A stretch of DNA of 64,000 bases from Talinum fruticosum (GCA_021018815.1 JAITYX010000047.1:1612001-1676000); one strand, 5' to 3'. Counted from the stretch's first letter, positions 11,114 to 23,640 are shown. Notes: generated by a model from the sequence alone, not told the origin. Translations and numbers: made by a program.

Positions 11114-13010
11114 TGCTTAAACCTTGCTTGTCCCCAAGCAAATACAAGACTCAAACAAAAACAAAATTAAAAGCAAAATAAAAGGACTCAAGATGAAAAA
11201 GAAAAATCTAGTTACACACCCTCCCGGGGTAAGTATCGATAGAATTCTCTAACAACTAAGTTTAACCAAGCATAGCCCGAAAGTGATGAAAACCATTAAG
11301 CACAAGTAAGAGGGAAGTTTTCGAAAAGATTTCTATGAATCACACAATTAAGATCAAATCAATCACCCCTAATCTCCAATGATACAAGTTGGCACATGTA
11401 TGAGCATGAAACCAGAAAGATTGAGAGCAAAACTCACTTTAGGAAGTGGAAACACTCCTCTCATGTGTTTGAAAATATATAACAATGAAAGTTCTCTCAA
11501 TACTCTCACCAAAGAAACAATCTACCATATGCTTGCTAAAAATCTCAACTCTCTGCCACGAGTATGAAAGTGCAAATGACAATCAAGAGGTCTTTTCAAG
11601 GGTTGTAACGGGGCTAGGGGTTAAGGGTAGGAGTGGAAAATTATTTTAGTAAAGTAGAGCTGAAAGCCAAACTTGGAGCTAACTCATCAAATATCTCATA
11701 TAGACAATACTACCCATTCATAAACATTCAAAACAAACCCAGAAAAACCCATTGGAAACCACCTTAAATTTACACAAGCTAATGCCAAACACTTTATTTC
11801 TTCCTTTTTTTCGATTTTTAAAATTTTTTTCTATTTCATTTTTTTGATTTTTTTCTTTTTTTTTCTTTGTGAATGGCAAAACAAACAAATTTATAATACG
11901 AGGCAAGTTTCAATTTCCAACCCAAAGGAAACTACACAAGTGAAGAAAAGTTCAAGAATTGAATTTCACAACTATTCCCCATCAATCAAACCACAAAATT
12001 TACCACAATCAATCCATATCACACTCAAAACACTCCAAGCAATGGCTTAAGGGTAGGAGAAATGTATTTGGCCAAGACTTGTTAATGTAGGTTCAATCAA
12101 AAAGAGTGGTCAAAGGCTAGAAAAGGGCTAAAAGTAATTCATGCAAGAAAGGGTGGCTTTTTTGCTCATGTAGCTTACAAAATCAACAATTAAATGCCTC
12201 TATCACATTGTCAATGCAAATACAAAATTGTCGTTTTGAAGAGATTCAAAGCAAGTTCTAGAGATTGCAACCAAGGTAGAGTCACACATGGAAAACATGA
12301 GACTAATAAAAATGATTAGTCTTTTAAGGCTTAGTGGTCTCACGGGTTAAGGTTCAACAACCAATCCTAATTCAAGATGTTCCACATGCCAATATCATAT
12401 CAAAAGATCAAGAAAGGTAATCAATCATCTCTATCAAAGTGCAATTCTAAACCAAGATTCTTTTACAAACTCTTTTCAAAAACTTTTATTCACAAACGGG
12501 CTATACAAGATCAAACAAAGTCAAAAGAAAAACTACCTAACCTAAGAATCAACACCGGAGGATTTATTCACTAACCTAGAGTCTAATCTAATTTTTCTTT
12601 TTTTCACATTATTTAATTTTTTTTTCTGATTTTCTAATGAAAGCCATAAAAACTACCCCTACATGCAACCTAAATGCAACTGCAAAACCTAGAAATTACA
12701 AAATGAAACTAAAGACAAAAGACAAATAAAAGAAAACTAAGAAAATTAAAGTAAGAAAACTAAGAAAACTAAGAAAACTAAAATAAATGCAACTATATGC
12801 AACTATATGGATGCAAATACAACTATATACATTATTCTTCATGCACCACATGAATGCAAAACCTTCCCCCATGCTAGGGCAAAGCATTATCCTCAATACA
12901 ATTAAGAATCAATGTGATGGAGAGAGAAAGAATAATCACTCTTCAAGTGCATATAATAGTAACTTTTACGAAAAATACAAACTACCTAAAAATAAAAAAA
13001 TAAAAAAATA
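11114..13010 (-). other. Non-coding 3' region of the Tat-type element
   Basis: About 1.9 kb between the end of the coding remnants and the polypurine tract. It is A/T-rich with homopolymer patches (about 11806-11868 and 12598-12622) and an imperfect run of AAGAAAACT-like units near 12735-12780. No protein similarity is seen on either strand. Long untranslated 3' regions are usual in Tat-group elements. Confidence 0.6.
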
Positions 13011-13020
13011 AATCACCTTA

Positions 13021-13060
13021 GGTTGCCTCCCAAGCAGCGCTTCTTTAAGGTCATTAGCTA
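13021..13060 (-). pseudogene. Last codons of the deleted Tat-type pol
   Basis: The minus strand reads ANDLKEALLGRQP, the characteristic closing residues of pol in Tat/Athila-group elements. It lies only a few hundred bases downstream of the protease remnant. This shows that reverse transcriptase, RNase H and integrase were removed by an internal deletion and were not simply mutated. Confidence 0.65.
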
Positions 13061-13201
13061 GACCCAGCTCCAATCATCCATCTAAGGAAAGAGGATAAAT
13101 AGGAAAGAAAGGAGATTTCTCAAGAAACGTTCCTTCTTTGTCACGGACTTTAAAGTCGTATTCTTCTAAAACAAGGTGCCTCCAAATACTCTTATCAAGG
13201 A

Positions 13202-13872
13202 TTACTCTCGTCGTGGGCGGTCACCATCGGACGGGCCACCATCACATTTGACTTTCCAGTTGAGGTCCAAATCAAGAGCTCCAATGCATGGAACATCAAC
13301 CAAAACAAGCTTCAACCTAATGCACTCATTTAAACAAATGTCATTAAACATATAGGACATGCCCTTGCCAAACATTAGCGGAGGAAATTTGTCAACCTCC
13401 ATCACCTTAGCATTGACAAGTTCATGCCCTTCATGCAAAGGTTTATCACGTCACTTCATCAGTTATCTCAACACTACAACATTCAACATAAATAGGAGAA
13501 ACATCATGTTTCTTAAAAATCAAATTCAGCGTGATGTTCCCCTACATCAAAGGTCAATCTACCCTCTTTCATATCAATCTTCACCCAGCAGTAGCCAAGA
13601 GAGGCCTCCCAAGAATAATTGGGGTACGGTGTCTTCCTCCATATATAAAATCACAAAGTCAACAGGTACAAAGAAACATCCTAACTTAATGGGGACATCC
13701 TCTAATATTCCAATGGGGAACTTGACCAAATGATCGACCAATTGGAGGGAAATGGTAGTGGGTTTCAGTTCACCCATACCAAGCTTTTGGGACAAAAAGA
13801 GGGGCATTAGGCTCACACTTGAGCCTAAATCACATAAAGCACAATCTATGGAAATCTTCCCTACCTCACATG
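13202..13872 (-). pseudogene. Tat-type aspartic protease remnant
   Basis: Near 13860-13800 the minus strand encodes CALCDLGSSVSLMPLFLSQK, in which DLGSS is the active-site variant usual in this lineage. It continues with KLGMGELKPTTISLQLVDH, VKFPIGILEDVPIKLG and CFFVPVDFVILYMEEDT. A frame change follows near 13600. The downstream piece (13438-13202) reads KFPPLMFGKGMSY and is poorly conserved. The protease would cut the gag polyprotein, but this copy is broken. Confidence 0.75.
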
Positions 13873-13939
13873 GAATAGTGAAACTACCCGGGTCCTTAAG
13901 CTTAGGAGGAAGCTTGGTTTGGAGTACGACATTACACTT

Positions 13940-15640
13940 GTTCGAGTCAAAGCTACGGTCTCATGCTATTCTAACTTTCTTTTGTTGGACAGAATTTCTT
14001 TCAAGAATTTAGCATAAGAAGGCATTTGAGACAAAGCATTAGTGAAGGGAATATTAACGTGGAGCTTCTTAAGGACCTCTAAAAATTTCCTAAATTGTTT
14101 ATCGGTTTTAGACTTAGCCAATCTTTGTGGGAAAGGCAAAGGCGGAGTATAGATTCTTTGGGGAATTTTTGTTCGGTCATTAGGAGTCTCACTCTCATTT
14201 TGCACAATAGCATCTACCAAAGACTCTTTGGAGGGTAAAGACACCTCCTCATTCACAACATCATGCAACTCATTCTCATCGGTCTCAACATTCTCAACAA
14301 CATTTTCAGATTGCACCACATGATCACTACTAGCACCCTTAGGTCCCGCCAATTGTGTCTCACTCCTTAAAGTTATGGCATTACATTGTTCCGTAGAGTT
14401 AATATCTTGTTGGCTAGGAAGCTTACCTGGAGGGCTAGTGGAAAAGCTAGCTTGGCTAGCAATATGAGTTTCAAGCATCTTATTGTGAGTGGCTAAGATT
14501 TCAACTTTAGAAGCCAATTGCTTGATAATCTCATCTTGCTTTTGTTGAGCCAAAAGCACGCTTTCTATCATGACCTCCAAGTTAGACTTTTGGGGCACTT
14601 GGGGTTGGGTAGGTCTTTGGAATCCAGGGCGGGTGGTCTTTGGACTTGTTGTGGACCTATGGGATTGTTGTTCGGTAGGAAAAATCGGGGTGATATCTCA
14701 ATCCCGGGTTATAGAAATTGGAGAATGGGTCAAAGTTTGGCCTCGGGTTCGGTTTGCCAATAAAATTGGCTTGGTCGATCGGTTCACTACTAGCCATACC
14801 CATAGGACAAAACAAGGTCTCATGTTCATATGAATTGCAAGAAGCACATAGAAGGGAGGGGCAACATTCACATTTAGACGGTCTATTTTTTGAGTTATAG
14901 CATCTATCTTAGCAGAAAGGACGGAAACTACATCAACATCAAGCTTACCTCCCGTTTTCTTAGAATGGGGCTTGGACCATTGAAAGTTGTTGAGCGCCAT
15001 CTCGCTCAATTAAGGTGTGGAGCTCATCGACGGACTTGCTCATGATGTTTCCTCCCTCCGCTGCAAGAATGGTGGCTCTCAAGTGATCATCGACCCCATT
15101 GTAGAAAGCTTGAATGGGGACCTATGGCTCAAATCCCATGTTGGGGGCATTGGCGAAGGAGATCCTTGAACCGCTCCCATGTTTCATACAACGTCTCCTC
15201 CGGCTCTTGAACGAAGGTGGAAATTTGGTTCCTCAAACCGGTCAACTTGCTTGGTGGGAAGTATTTTGCCAAGAAGGCACTTGCAAGTTGATCAAATGTG
15301 CGAATGGAGTTCGTCGAAAGAAAATCTAGCCACTCCCATGCCCTTCCTTCAAGAGAGCACGAAACAATCGCAGCTTGATTGCATCCGGTGAAGTCCCGTT
15401 CGCCTTGAAAGTAGCACATACTTGGCGAAAAATGCGGAGGTGCTAGTTGGGGTCTTCATTGGGAGGCCATGGAAAGGAGTGGCCCTTACCAAGTTGATGA
15501 GCGAATTCTTCAACTCAAAGTTATTCACCGCTACACTCGGGACATTGATGGCCGTCCGTGGATTAGTGACATTGGGTGTCACATATTGCCCAAAAGTTCT
15601 TCTTTCTTCACCGGCCATCTTGGGCTTTTGCTTGGAGTTT
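13940..15640 (-). pseudogene. Tat-type gag remnant
   Basis: The capsid-like Retrotrans_gag block is at 15419-15129: CSLEGRAWEWLDFLS, FDQLASAFLAKYFPP, ETLYETWERFKDLLRQCP. A separate open piece of 210 residues (14598-13966) starts MPQKSNLEVMIESVLLAQQKQ, a coiled-coil-like stretch. It then has QCNAITLRSETQLAGP, a landmark between gag and protease in this group, and ends near PSYAKFLKEILSNKRKLE. The two pieces are in different frames, with stops between them. Gag would form the particle that packages element RNA. Confidence 0.8.
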
Positions 15641-15863
15641 TCTTCTTGCTTCTTCCTAGCCTACTCTAGCCGTTGCTTCTTCCGTCTAGAGTGGAAGGTT
15701 AGCTCGATTTCAGGATCAAACTCAAATAATTGAGCTTTTTGCATGCAATGAGAGAATACCTATCAAGAACAAAAACAAAACTACCAACGCAATCAAAACA
15801 ACAAAAGAAAATAAACACTTAGTCAATTTGAGAGTATTCGTCTAATAGCTACTAAAAATAGAG

Positions 15864-15881
15864 TCCCCGACAACGGCGCCA
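15864..15881 (-). other. Primer-binding site for tRNA-Asp
   Basis: The + strand reads TCCCCGACAACGGCGCCA. This equals the 3' end of plant tRNA-Asp including CCA, with one mismatch (A for G at the sixth base). It lies six bases inside the 5' LTR boundary at 15888. Confidence 0.85.
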
Positions 15882-15887
15882 AAAACA

Positions 15888-17537
15888 TGACAAGCCGTAA
15901 GCGCACGGTATTTAAGTTGTAGCTAGTCATGGTCGATCCCACAAGGACTCGATCTAACAACGCACTAAACTAACCCTCTACTTAATTGCTAAGAAAATCA
16001 TATTTTTGGAGTTTGTACTTTCTAACCTAGTTCTAACTATTAAAATAAGAAAATTAATCTAGACTTAAATCAATGGATAAAAACATCTAGGGATTTGCTT
16101 TCCTAACAATGAGTTTGATTATTTAAACATAATTTGCGCAATTCATTCAAATAAATCAAGGATCGATAATCATAAAATTCTACCGCTCTTTCGATGCTTA
16201 ATAGAATTGCTTCAATTAACCTATCAAACAACTTTCGTATGTATTTAAGTTAATCAAAGTTAAAGATTTCAAATTATCAAAGTCATCCCATAATTTACTA
16301 TTCTTTTCTCAAATTTCATAAACTAGGTAGAAAGGTTAGTTGTCGCATTATTCTATTTCACTTTTCGAGTACATGATAGATTAATCTCTAAACACAAGTA
16401 CCCTAGGCCTTCAAAACACTCATGAACATGATAAACACAAGCTTCTATTGAATCAAAATCAGAATTCAAGCACAAATAATAGAAAACTAATCAAACTACA
16501 TTGTTTCGGATTATAAATCCCTAGAAAAACTAAACTACTCACACATGTTTATTGAAAGCTTAACTAAAATCCAATACAATGAAATCAAACCTCAAACAAT
16601 AAGAAATAAACAAGTAGATGATAGGCTTGAAGTGCTCCACTTAAATCTCTCGACTTCAAATAGAACCCCGCAATTGCTTCAATCTTCTTCTTCGATCTTC
16701 AAAGTTTTTGGTTTGATGTGGATGAAAGGTATGGATGATGGCAATGGATGAATAATAAAAGATGAATGGTAGGGTTTTGGACTGGATGGATGCAAGAAAT
16801 GGCCGAAAATCAGCTTAAATAAGCCATTAAGAAGCAATCAAGAGCCTAAACCATCAAAACCGAATCGTCTCGGCATAATTTACCTCCAATACGGGCCGTG
16901 TCCTCGACACGGGCTGCCCATGTTGGTTGCTGGCACATCCAAATTGGACGGAAACAATGAAAACAGGTTGTGTCCACCGACACAGGCTGCCTGTTCTCGA
17001 TGCAAAGGCTCGACCTCCAACACGGGCCGTTTCTAATTCGATCATAACTTCCTCGTGTTGGTTGCTTTGGAAGGCATGCGTCAAATTAATTCGATCATAA
17101 CTTCCTCGTTCGATGTCTAAATGATGGGATTCTTGATTTTTCGGAAAGCTCATTGAGTCTAGTTTCTAATTCTTTCATCATTATGCTTGCTTCATAAGTG
17201 TGGGAAAAACATAATTCGGAGAGTAAAGAAGTGTCCATTACCGCACGCTTCTTACCTTCCAGCTCATATCTTTTCGTTCCTCAACGGAATTGAGCTTATA
17301 ATATGTCACTTGGAAAGCTATTTTAATAAGGAAGTTAGAAACATAGACTTAAAATAGCTTTGGACCGAAAATATGACAAAATCAGGTCCAAATCACTTGG
17401 AAGTTGCGAAACGGACCAAAAACGCAAAACCCAAGTGTAAAGCATAAATGGGGCATAAAGTACATAAATATGAATATAAATCCCCAAAAACGACAGGAAA
17501 CCTCCTATGAAATCTAATACAAATATGGCACCTATCA
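15888..17537 (-). repeat. 5' LTR of the Tat-type element
   Basis: It begins TGACAAGCC and ends CCTATCA, followed by the target duplication ATGGT (17538-17542). It aligns with 9397-11103. It differs near 17035-17108, where the 20-base segment starting ATTCGATCATAAC occurs twice and has replaced part of a GC-rich block present in the other LTR. Confidence 0.9.
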
Positions 17538-17976
17538 ATGGTTCACCAAATTTGTTTGTTGAACTGGCTGATCTTCGATTGTTTGAGCTTGCTAAGTCTC
17601 CTCATTTGCTTGTCCTTCACCATTCCGAGCTGACATTTGAGCTTGTTCGATCCGAGTCACAATGCTCTGTGTTGCCTTATTCCGAGTTGCCTAAGTTCCT
17701 TTCTTTTGACTCCTTCTAAGCTCAGCTTCAGCAAGGTTATCTTCATCTTAACCGAGTTTCGGATCCGAGAAGGTCGTCTCACTTATTCTTCCATGATCTA
17801 TCTCATCAAACACAACGTGGATACTTTCTTCCACTTTGTTAGTTCTTTTGTTAAAAATACGATAAGCTTTACTTGTGAGATGAGTAACCCGAAATATACC
17901 TTCATCCGACCTAACATCAAACTTGGTCAGGTAATTCTTATCGTTATTGTGAAAAAGCACTTACATCCAAAAGGTT
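17538..17976 (-). pseudogene. Sirevirus integrase C-terminal linker, isolated between two insertions
   Basis: The minus strand begins with FGCKCFF at 17972 and continues as YLTKFDVRSDEGIFRVTHLT and SKAYRIFNKRTNKVEESIHV, ending at VVFDEIDHGRISE (17960-17760). This is the conserved region between the copia integrase core and the reverse transcriptase. The first residues join directly to ELYKGKKPNIRYFEP at 20669 once the solo LTR is removed. The rest runs into the Tat-type insertion at 17538. Confidence 0.85.
17972..17976. repeat. Target-site duplication AGGTT of the solo LTR
   Basis: AGGTT at 17972-17976 precedes TGTAACGCC, and the same five bases follow GTTACA at 20669-20673. Excision of the insertion with one copy restores the copia frame (EP-FGCKCF). 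Confidence 0.9.
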
Positions 17977-20668
17977 TGTAACGCCCCCAATCACTATTAC
18001 TTAATAATCCCCTCATTAGGGACTATTACGTAAGGTCGCAGCGGAAGGTAACGATCGAAGGCGCTACCGCCGTCCTAAAAATAGGACAAGGCTAAATAAT
18101 TTGAAATAAAATGAAGTACGATTTGTGCATCCACTGTTATATTTCCAACAATGTCGTTAGGGGTAACTACTTATTACCCAAGTAGTTAGGTCACCCCAAA
18201 ATACCGTTTACTAGTTTAGCAACACAAAACTTATACAACCTAGACCTTTGTCTATTCTACAAGATAATATACAACATGCAACAATTCCCAAGGTCATACC
18301 TAAACCCCGGTTGAGGGTAAAATCACTGTGAGCGTCTATGTACCTTCGAGTTTGCGAATGCCACGAGGTCGGCTAGGGTTTGCCTGCGTCGGACTTAATA
18401 AATGGTTGATTGTTCGCCGGTGCTTCTTCCTAAAACAAAAACAATAAAATATTTGGAAGAGTGAGTCAAAACTCAGTACGAACATTCCTGCACTGTAAAA
18501 TAACTTTGAAGAATATATTGATTGAGCGCGCGCATTTCAATTCATTTTAGTTTGAAATCGGGGGAGAGAATATAAGTAAAACTTACTTGCCTAGGTTATT
18601 ATCCGAAAGTGGAACCCCTTGATAATTGATACGATCTTAGTAAGGTGCTCACCCCTCGGGCCGACCGAGAACCCGAGTTGACGCCGCGCGCGGTGAAATT
18701 GGTGGGCATAAGCCCCGATAATTGATAATTGATAATTGGGCGGGGACCACTTAATTAGGTGGCAAAACTTGATTTGCAAATGATTCATTATTAGTCTGTA
18801 TATATGAGAAATGTTGAGATTTGATGAAACATGTGAGTTTTCGAAAGGTATAGGCAATGAACGTACCTGAATTGAGAATATTTGTTTCTCCCCTTTTGCA
18901 GAAATTTGAGTCACCGGCTATTCGGCAACTGAAGTGGCCTCGGTTCCGTTTAAAATGGATTTCTAGGGTTAATAATGTTTTCTTGAGTTTTAATGCTTGA
19001 GTTTGTATAAGCTTTAACAATTTATTTCATTTCATATATTCATGTGAAAATCGATTAAGCTAATGTTTGTATTACTCAGCTTTACTGCGCTTATTGAATA
19101 CAATTCCTATTAATTAAAGAAGTTGATTAGGTTAACTAAATACCCGATTGATTTTGACAGAATTCAATTTGCTAGCTGACTTGGGTTGCCAATGGTGTTT
19201 ATATATATATGGATATACCTAACAAACACTTATTCCTAATTTATTCCTCACCTCTCGAATTTAAATCCATAGCTAAGCGATTATTCAATCTACCGATGCC
19301 TTCCCATAGGTAAGCCTTATAATTACCCCAATTGCTCAAAATTTCATTCATATACCAACTTAAGGTCATGAGCCTTATTCTCACAATAACATTCACATTC
19401 ACAATCGCAATTGGGCAACCTAATACTCAATTATTTTCCATGCATGTATACTTGTACATTATCGAATTTCAACTTCTACGCACACTTTCTCCTTCGTTTG
19501 CTCAATCATTTCCAAAACGTAATAGTTCCACCAAATTGTTCCGTTCGCTAATAAAACCTCCTCAATCTCATTTGTCAATTCATAATTTCCCAAAAAGGAT
19601 CACATTTATTCACATTCATGCAATCAATTCACTACAACACCAAACCTAAATCCTCAACGCTAATTCGAATTTTCCCCAAATTAATCTTTAAGTTTACTAC
19701 ACAAACATGTCTATAAATCCGATAATTCGGTTTCACAACTACAACAACCGTGTAAATGACAAACTGTAATAATTTAGGGCTTGAGGTTTTACCTTCGAAT
19801 TCACGGAGGAGGAGTCAAGGAGAGGATGCTGGGGGTGCTTGGTTGCTCCGACGACTGCGAGGCAGCACCGGCGGCTACCGGCTCCGACGGCCGCCGCTGT
19901 TTGTGGGTGGTCGAGGGTGGCTCGCGGCAAAGGTGAGGCGGAGCGTGCACCTGTGCGCGCGAGGGCGAGAGGGAGGGAGAGTGCGGTGGCGAGGAGGCGG
20001 CAGGCATCTCCCGACGACGCCGGCGTCGGCTTCCGGCGGCGTTGGTGGCGCCGATGGCCGGGAGCAGGCCGCAGGTGGAGGCAGGGGAAGGAGCAGAGGC
20101 GCGCGATAAGAGAGGGAGAAGGAGGTAGCGGGCGCGAGATAGGGCGGAAGCGAGACAGGGAGAGCCGAGAGGCGGCCGGGCTGGTTTCCGCCGGCGTCAT
20201 CGGCGCTGGTGGCCGGAGAGGGTAGCAGCGAGCGAGGGGAAGGAAGAGCGAGAGGAAGGGAAGCAGGGGAGGAAGGGAGGAACGGGAATAGCAAAGCAAG
20301 TGAGCTCGAATGTATTTTTAAGCTACCTAACATATTCCGAGAGAATTCTTTCTCTGGATTTTTCTTTAGAAAAATCTAATTTCGTCATTTTATTATTTTG
20401 ATTTATTTCTTTATTTACTTATTTTGATTTCTTTTATTGTTACTCTTAATTTTGTTTTTAATAAAGATGTGCACAAATTAAAATCTTATTATGAGATTTT
20501 TATTAGGGCCACTTCAGTCGCCTTAGTCGCATGACATACGAGATAAAAATAGTTTAAATATAAGATATCGAATTGAAGTGCACGCGCTCAATTATATAAA
20601 TAGGGTAATTAATAAAACAAATAATGTGATTTAAAATAAATAATGTGATTTAGGGTCGGGTTGTTACA
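17977..20668 (-). mobile_element. Solo LTR of 2.7 kb, probably from a chromovirus-type Ty3/gypsy element
   Basis: The insertion starts TGTAACGCCC and ends GGTTGTTACA, so its ends form the inverted TGTAAC/GTTACA pair typical of LTRs. It is flanked by a 5-bp duplication. No gag, pol, primer-binding site or second LTR lies inside, so a recombination-derived solo LTR is the simplest reading. The minus strand begins TGTAACAACCCGACCC, a style I associate with Tekay/Del chromoviruses. A GC-rich block at 19800-20290 sits downstream of a TATA-like TTAAAAATAC (about 20314) on that strand and is probably the transcribed leader. Confidence 0.8.
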
Positions 20669-23640
20669 AGGTTCAAAGTATCGGATGTTGGGTTTCTTTC
20701 CCTTATAAAGCTCGTAGGGAGTTTTCTTCAAGATGGGTCCGATGAGGCATCCGTTGAGTGTGTAATTTCGTTGTGTTGACTGCCACGACTCGAAATAGTA
20801 AGGTAGATCATTTTCCTTCCTATTTCTTCAAGAGTTTGGTTCTTTCTCTCCACTACTCCGTTTTGTTGAGGAGTTCTGCGTGCTAAAAAGTTGTGAGAGA
20901 TACCGTTCTTGTCACGGAACTCTGCAAATTCCGAGTAGTCGAACTCCCTTCCATAGTTAGTTCGAATTCTTCTAATATGAGTCCGAGACTCCGCTTGAAT
21001 TTTCCTGCATTGCTTACTAAACTATTTGAAAGCTTCATTGTTGTTCTTAAGAAAACAAACCCAAGTAAATCGTGAGAAATCATCAACAATCATAAGTAAA
21101 TACAATTTACCTCCGAGGCTTTTCACAAAGATTTCACCACATAAATCCATATGAAGCAATTCAAGCACTTTGGATGTGGAAACAGTTTTGAGAGGTTTGA
21201 AGGATGATCCGACTTGTTTCCCTTTTATGCATGCTTCACAGATTTTATCTTTCTTAAATGCACAGATTAGGTAAGCCCCTAACTAAACCATGAGATGCAA
21301 GCTTTTTGATAGTGTGCATGCTAACATGACCTAGTCTGCGATGCCATTTCCAAGAATCATCATTCAACGATGCTTTTAAGCAAGATAAATTATGATTTGG
21401 ATCAGAAAAAGGAATAGTATAGATGTTACCTGACCTCTTACCTAAGAGCTTAGTCTCTTTGGTAACTGCATCGAAATGTAGCAATTGGTTTGAGTGAAAT
21501 GTAGCAATTGGTCCGAGTGAACCTTACCTCTTGACCTTTGTCACACAACCGAGAGATGCTGAGAAGATTGTACTTTAATCCCTTGACAAGATAAACTGGA
21601 CCGACTAGGTTGTCTCCTTTACCAATCTTGCCAATCCCAACTATCTTACCCTTGCGCTGTCATCTCCAAATGTGACTTTGCCTCCTTTCGGATCTTCTAA
21701 CTCAAAAAGAGTCTTGAATCTCTTGACATGTGGCGTGAGCATCCACTGTCTAAGTACCAATGACCTTTCATCTTTTTCTGAGTTACCTACAAGTCGAAAC
21801 AAACTAACCCTTCTCACTTCCTCTAACAAACACAAGTAACTCTCTTTAATGTGGTCCTTTTCGAGGAAGAACACTCTTGGGAACCCATATTTGAATGACT
21901 TTGGGTTTGGTCCGATTTTGAGTTTTCTTTCTAGACAACCGAGTCTATGTCTCTTTCTTTTGAAATTTTTTTCTTTTGTAAACAGGTGGAGAAGTTTTTT
22001 TTTTTTTTTTTGTAAACCGGTCTTGGCTCAGTCCTCCTTTCATTCTTATGAATGAGACCATGCTCAGCCTTCCCGAACTTCACGAGTTCGGAATCCTTCT
22101 TGAAGAGATTAGAGTAAGAATTAGATTCCTCTTCTTCATTAAAACCAAGTTCTTCTTTCCTAAAGGAGACACAGTGAGAGCCAAAAAGCATGTCAAGACC
22201 CTGAATGAATTTCAAAATAAGCTCTTGAGACTCATTGAGCTTTCTTTTCGGATGCTCATTTTCTTTTCTAAGTGACTCGGACTCGGTCTCATTACCTTGA
22301 GTACTGGTCTTGAGTTTATTCAGAGTTAGTCTCAGCTTTTCCAATTCATTTTTCAAACCATTGCTCTCGAAGTAAGAGACTCAAGTTGTTCTTTGAACCG
22401 AGAATAATCGAATTGGATTTTTCCTCCGAGTGTAAATATATCCGGCTAAATCAGCTTTGGAGAACTTAAGAAAGCATTTAATTACCTCCCGAGGACTTGT
22501 CTCCTCGGTGTTTGAGTTATCGAGCATCCGACTCGGATTCAGCTTACGAGTCCGTTAGTGCCATTAGACACTTTGAGTCATCGGAATCATCTTCGTCTTC
22601 GGATGAGTCATCATCGCTCCATGTGCCCATCATAGCCTTTTTATTTTTGTCCTTTTTCTCTTCGAGACAGTCTTTGACTATGTGATCTTTGTTGCCACAT
22701 TCAAAACAGCAGAGTTCTTAGTTAAAGATAACTTTGAAGGAGAAAAATATTTACCTTTTCTGTCCTTCTTATCTTTTTATGGAATTCTTCCTTTGGCCTC
22801 TTTTCCCACTTCTTCTGTTTCATCATTCTTTTGAAGCCTCGAGCAATGAGTGCCATCGGATCCTCTTCCGAGTCCGAAGAGCTCGGACTTTCTCTTCTAC
22901 TTTCTCAAGCCTCCAAGCACAATATTCTTTTTGGTGTCGACCTCGACTTCCTCTTCTTCCGAGATGAATCTCATGGGTAAGCGGCTTCCCAATCGGTTCA
23001 TCCGGCTTTAGTTGAGAGAGGTTTTGAGCTTCCTCGATAGCTGTCACCTTGGGACCCTATCTCTTCTTTGGTAGACTTCTCATAATCTTTTTGCACATTT
23101 CTTCGTGAGAAATTTTTCTACCCAGAGATTAGAGATTGTTTGTAATCTCGGTGAAACGAATATACATCCGAGTGATGTTTTCTTCGGCTCCATCTTGAAC
23201 GAGCTCATATTTTTTAAGATATCGGCTTATCTTCGCCTGTTTCACTTGGCTTATTCCTTCGTATATGTTGACAAGAGTTGCCCACACATCTTTGGCTATG
23301 TCACAGGCTGACACTCTGTTGTACTCTTTTGAGTCGATGGCACACATCGATATGTTCATTGCTTTGAAGTTCTTTATGAACTTCTCTACTTCTTCATTGG
23401 TGTACTCGAATTTTTCTTTAGGCACATGTTTTGTTCCTTCCATCTTCATTGGGATGTAGTTGCCTTCTTGGATGATGTTCCGGACATATTCATCGTTGTC
23501 CAATAGAAAGCACTCCATTAGTTTCTTCCAATGCACAAAGATTGACCCTTTGAACTTTGGTGGTATGGTGGATGACTTCATCGAACTCTCCAATGTTCCG
23601 AGCCATCCGATCTTTAAATCTTTGGATTGTTAGATTCTTC
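20669..23640 (-). pseudogene. Sirevirus gag, protease and integrase
   Basis: Minus-strand domains in order. Gag is at 23593-23129 (FKGSIFVHWKKLMECFLLDN, MSMCAIDSKEYNRV, VKQAKISRYLKKYE). A CCHC knuckle C-FE-C-GNKD-H-IVKD-C is near 22710-22665. A coiled-coil region is at 22356-21931. The protease active site LDSGCSRH is near 21750. The GAG-pre-integrase zinc-binding part (WKWHRRLGHVSM) is at 21370-21300. The integrase core carries D in LLHMDLCGE (21160-21130), D in VDDFSRFTW (21093-21061) and E in GVVERKN (about 20860-20835). It ends ELYKGKKPNIRYFEP at the solo LTR. Stops and frameshifts break it in several places, although all three catalytic acidic residues of the integrase remain. Confidence 0.85.

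Larger units (their letters stand above)
9397..17537 (-). mobile_element. Non-autonomous Tat-type Ty3/gypsy element (gag and protease only)
   Basis: The element is complete in outline. It has two LTRs of about 1.65 kb that start TG and end CA (9397-11103 and 15888-17537), a 5-bp target duplication ATGGT, a primer-binding site matching tRNA-Asp (15864-15881) and a polypurine tract (11104-11113). Between them are only gag and protease remnants plus the last few codons of pol. Reverse transcriptase, RNase H and integrase are absent, and the 4.8-kb interior is too short to hold them. It therefore depended on partner enzymes. The tRNA-Asp primer site and the motif CTTGTCCCCAAGCAA beside the polypurine tract are typical of Tat/Athila-group elements. 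Several stops and frameshifts are present. Confidence 0.85.

Noticed and set aside
13359..13733. 124-residue plus-strand open frame
   Set aside because: It is antisense to the Tat-type protease remnant, whose active-site block and neighbouring motifs read on the minus strand.
14518..15009. Overlapping open frames on both strands in the gag region
   Set aside because: They are shadows of the gag remnant read in other frames; gag landmarks are on the minus strand only.
19739..20333. Overlapping open frames of 117 to 186 residues on both strands
   Set aside because: They arise from a GC-rich block inside a solo LTR, are low-complexity (Arg/Ser/Pro/Gly) and overlap in several frames; no domain or exon structure supports a protein.
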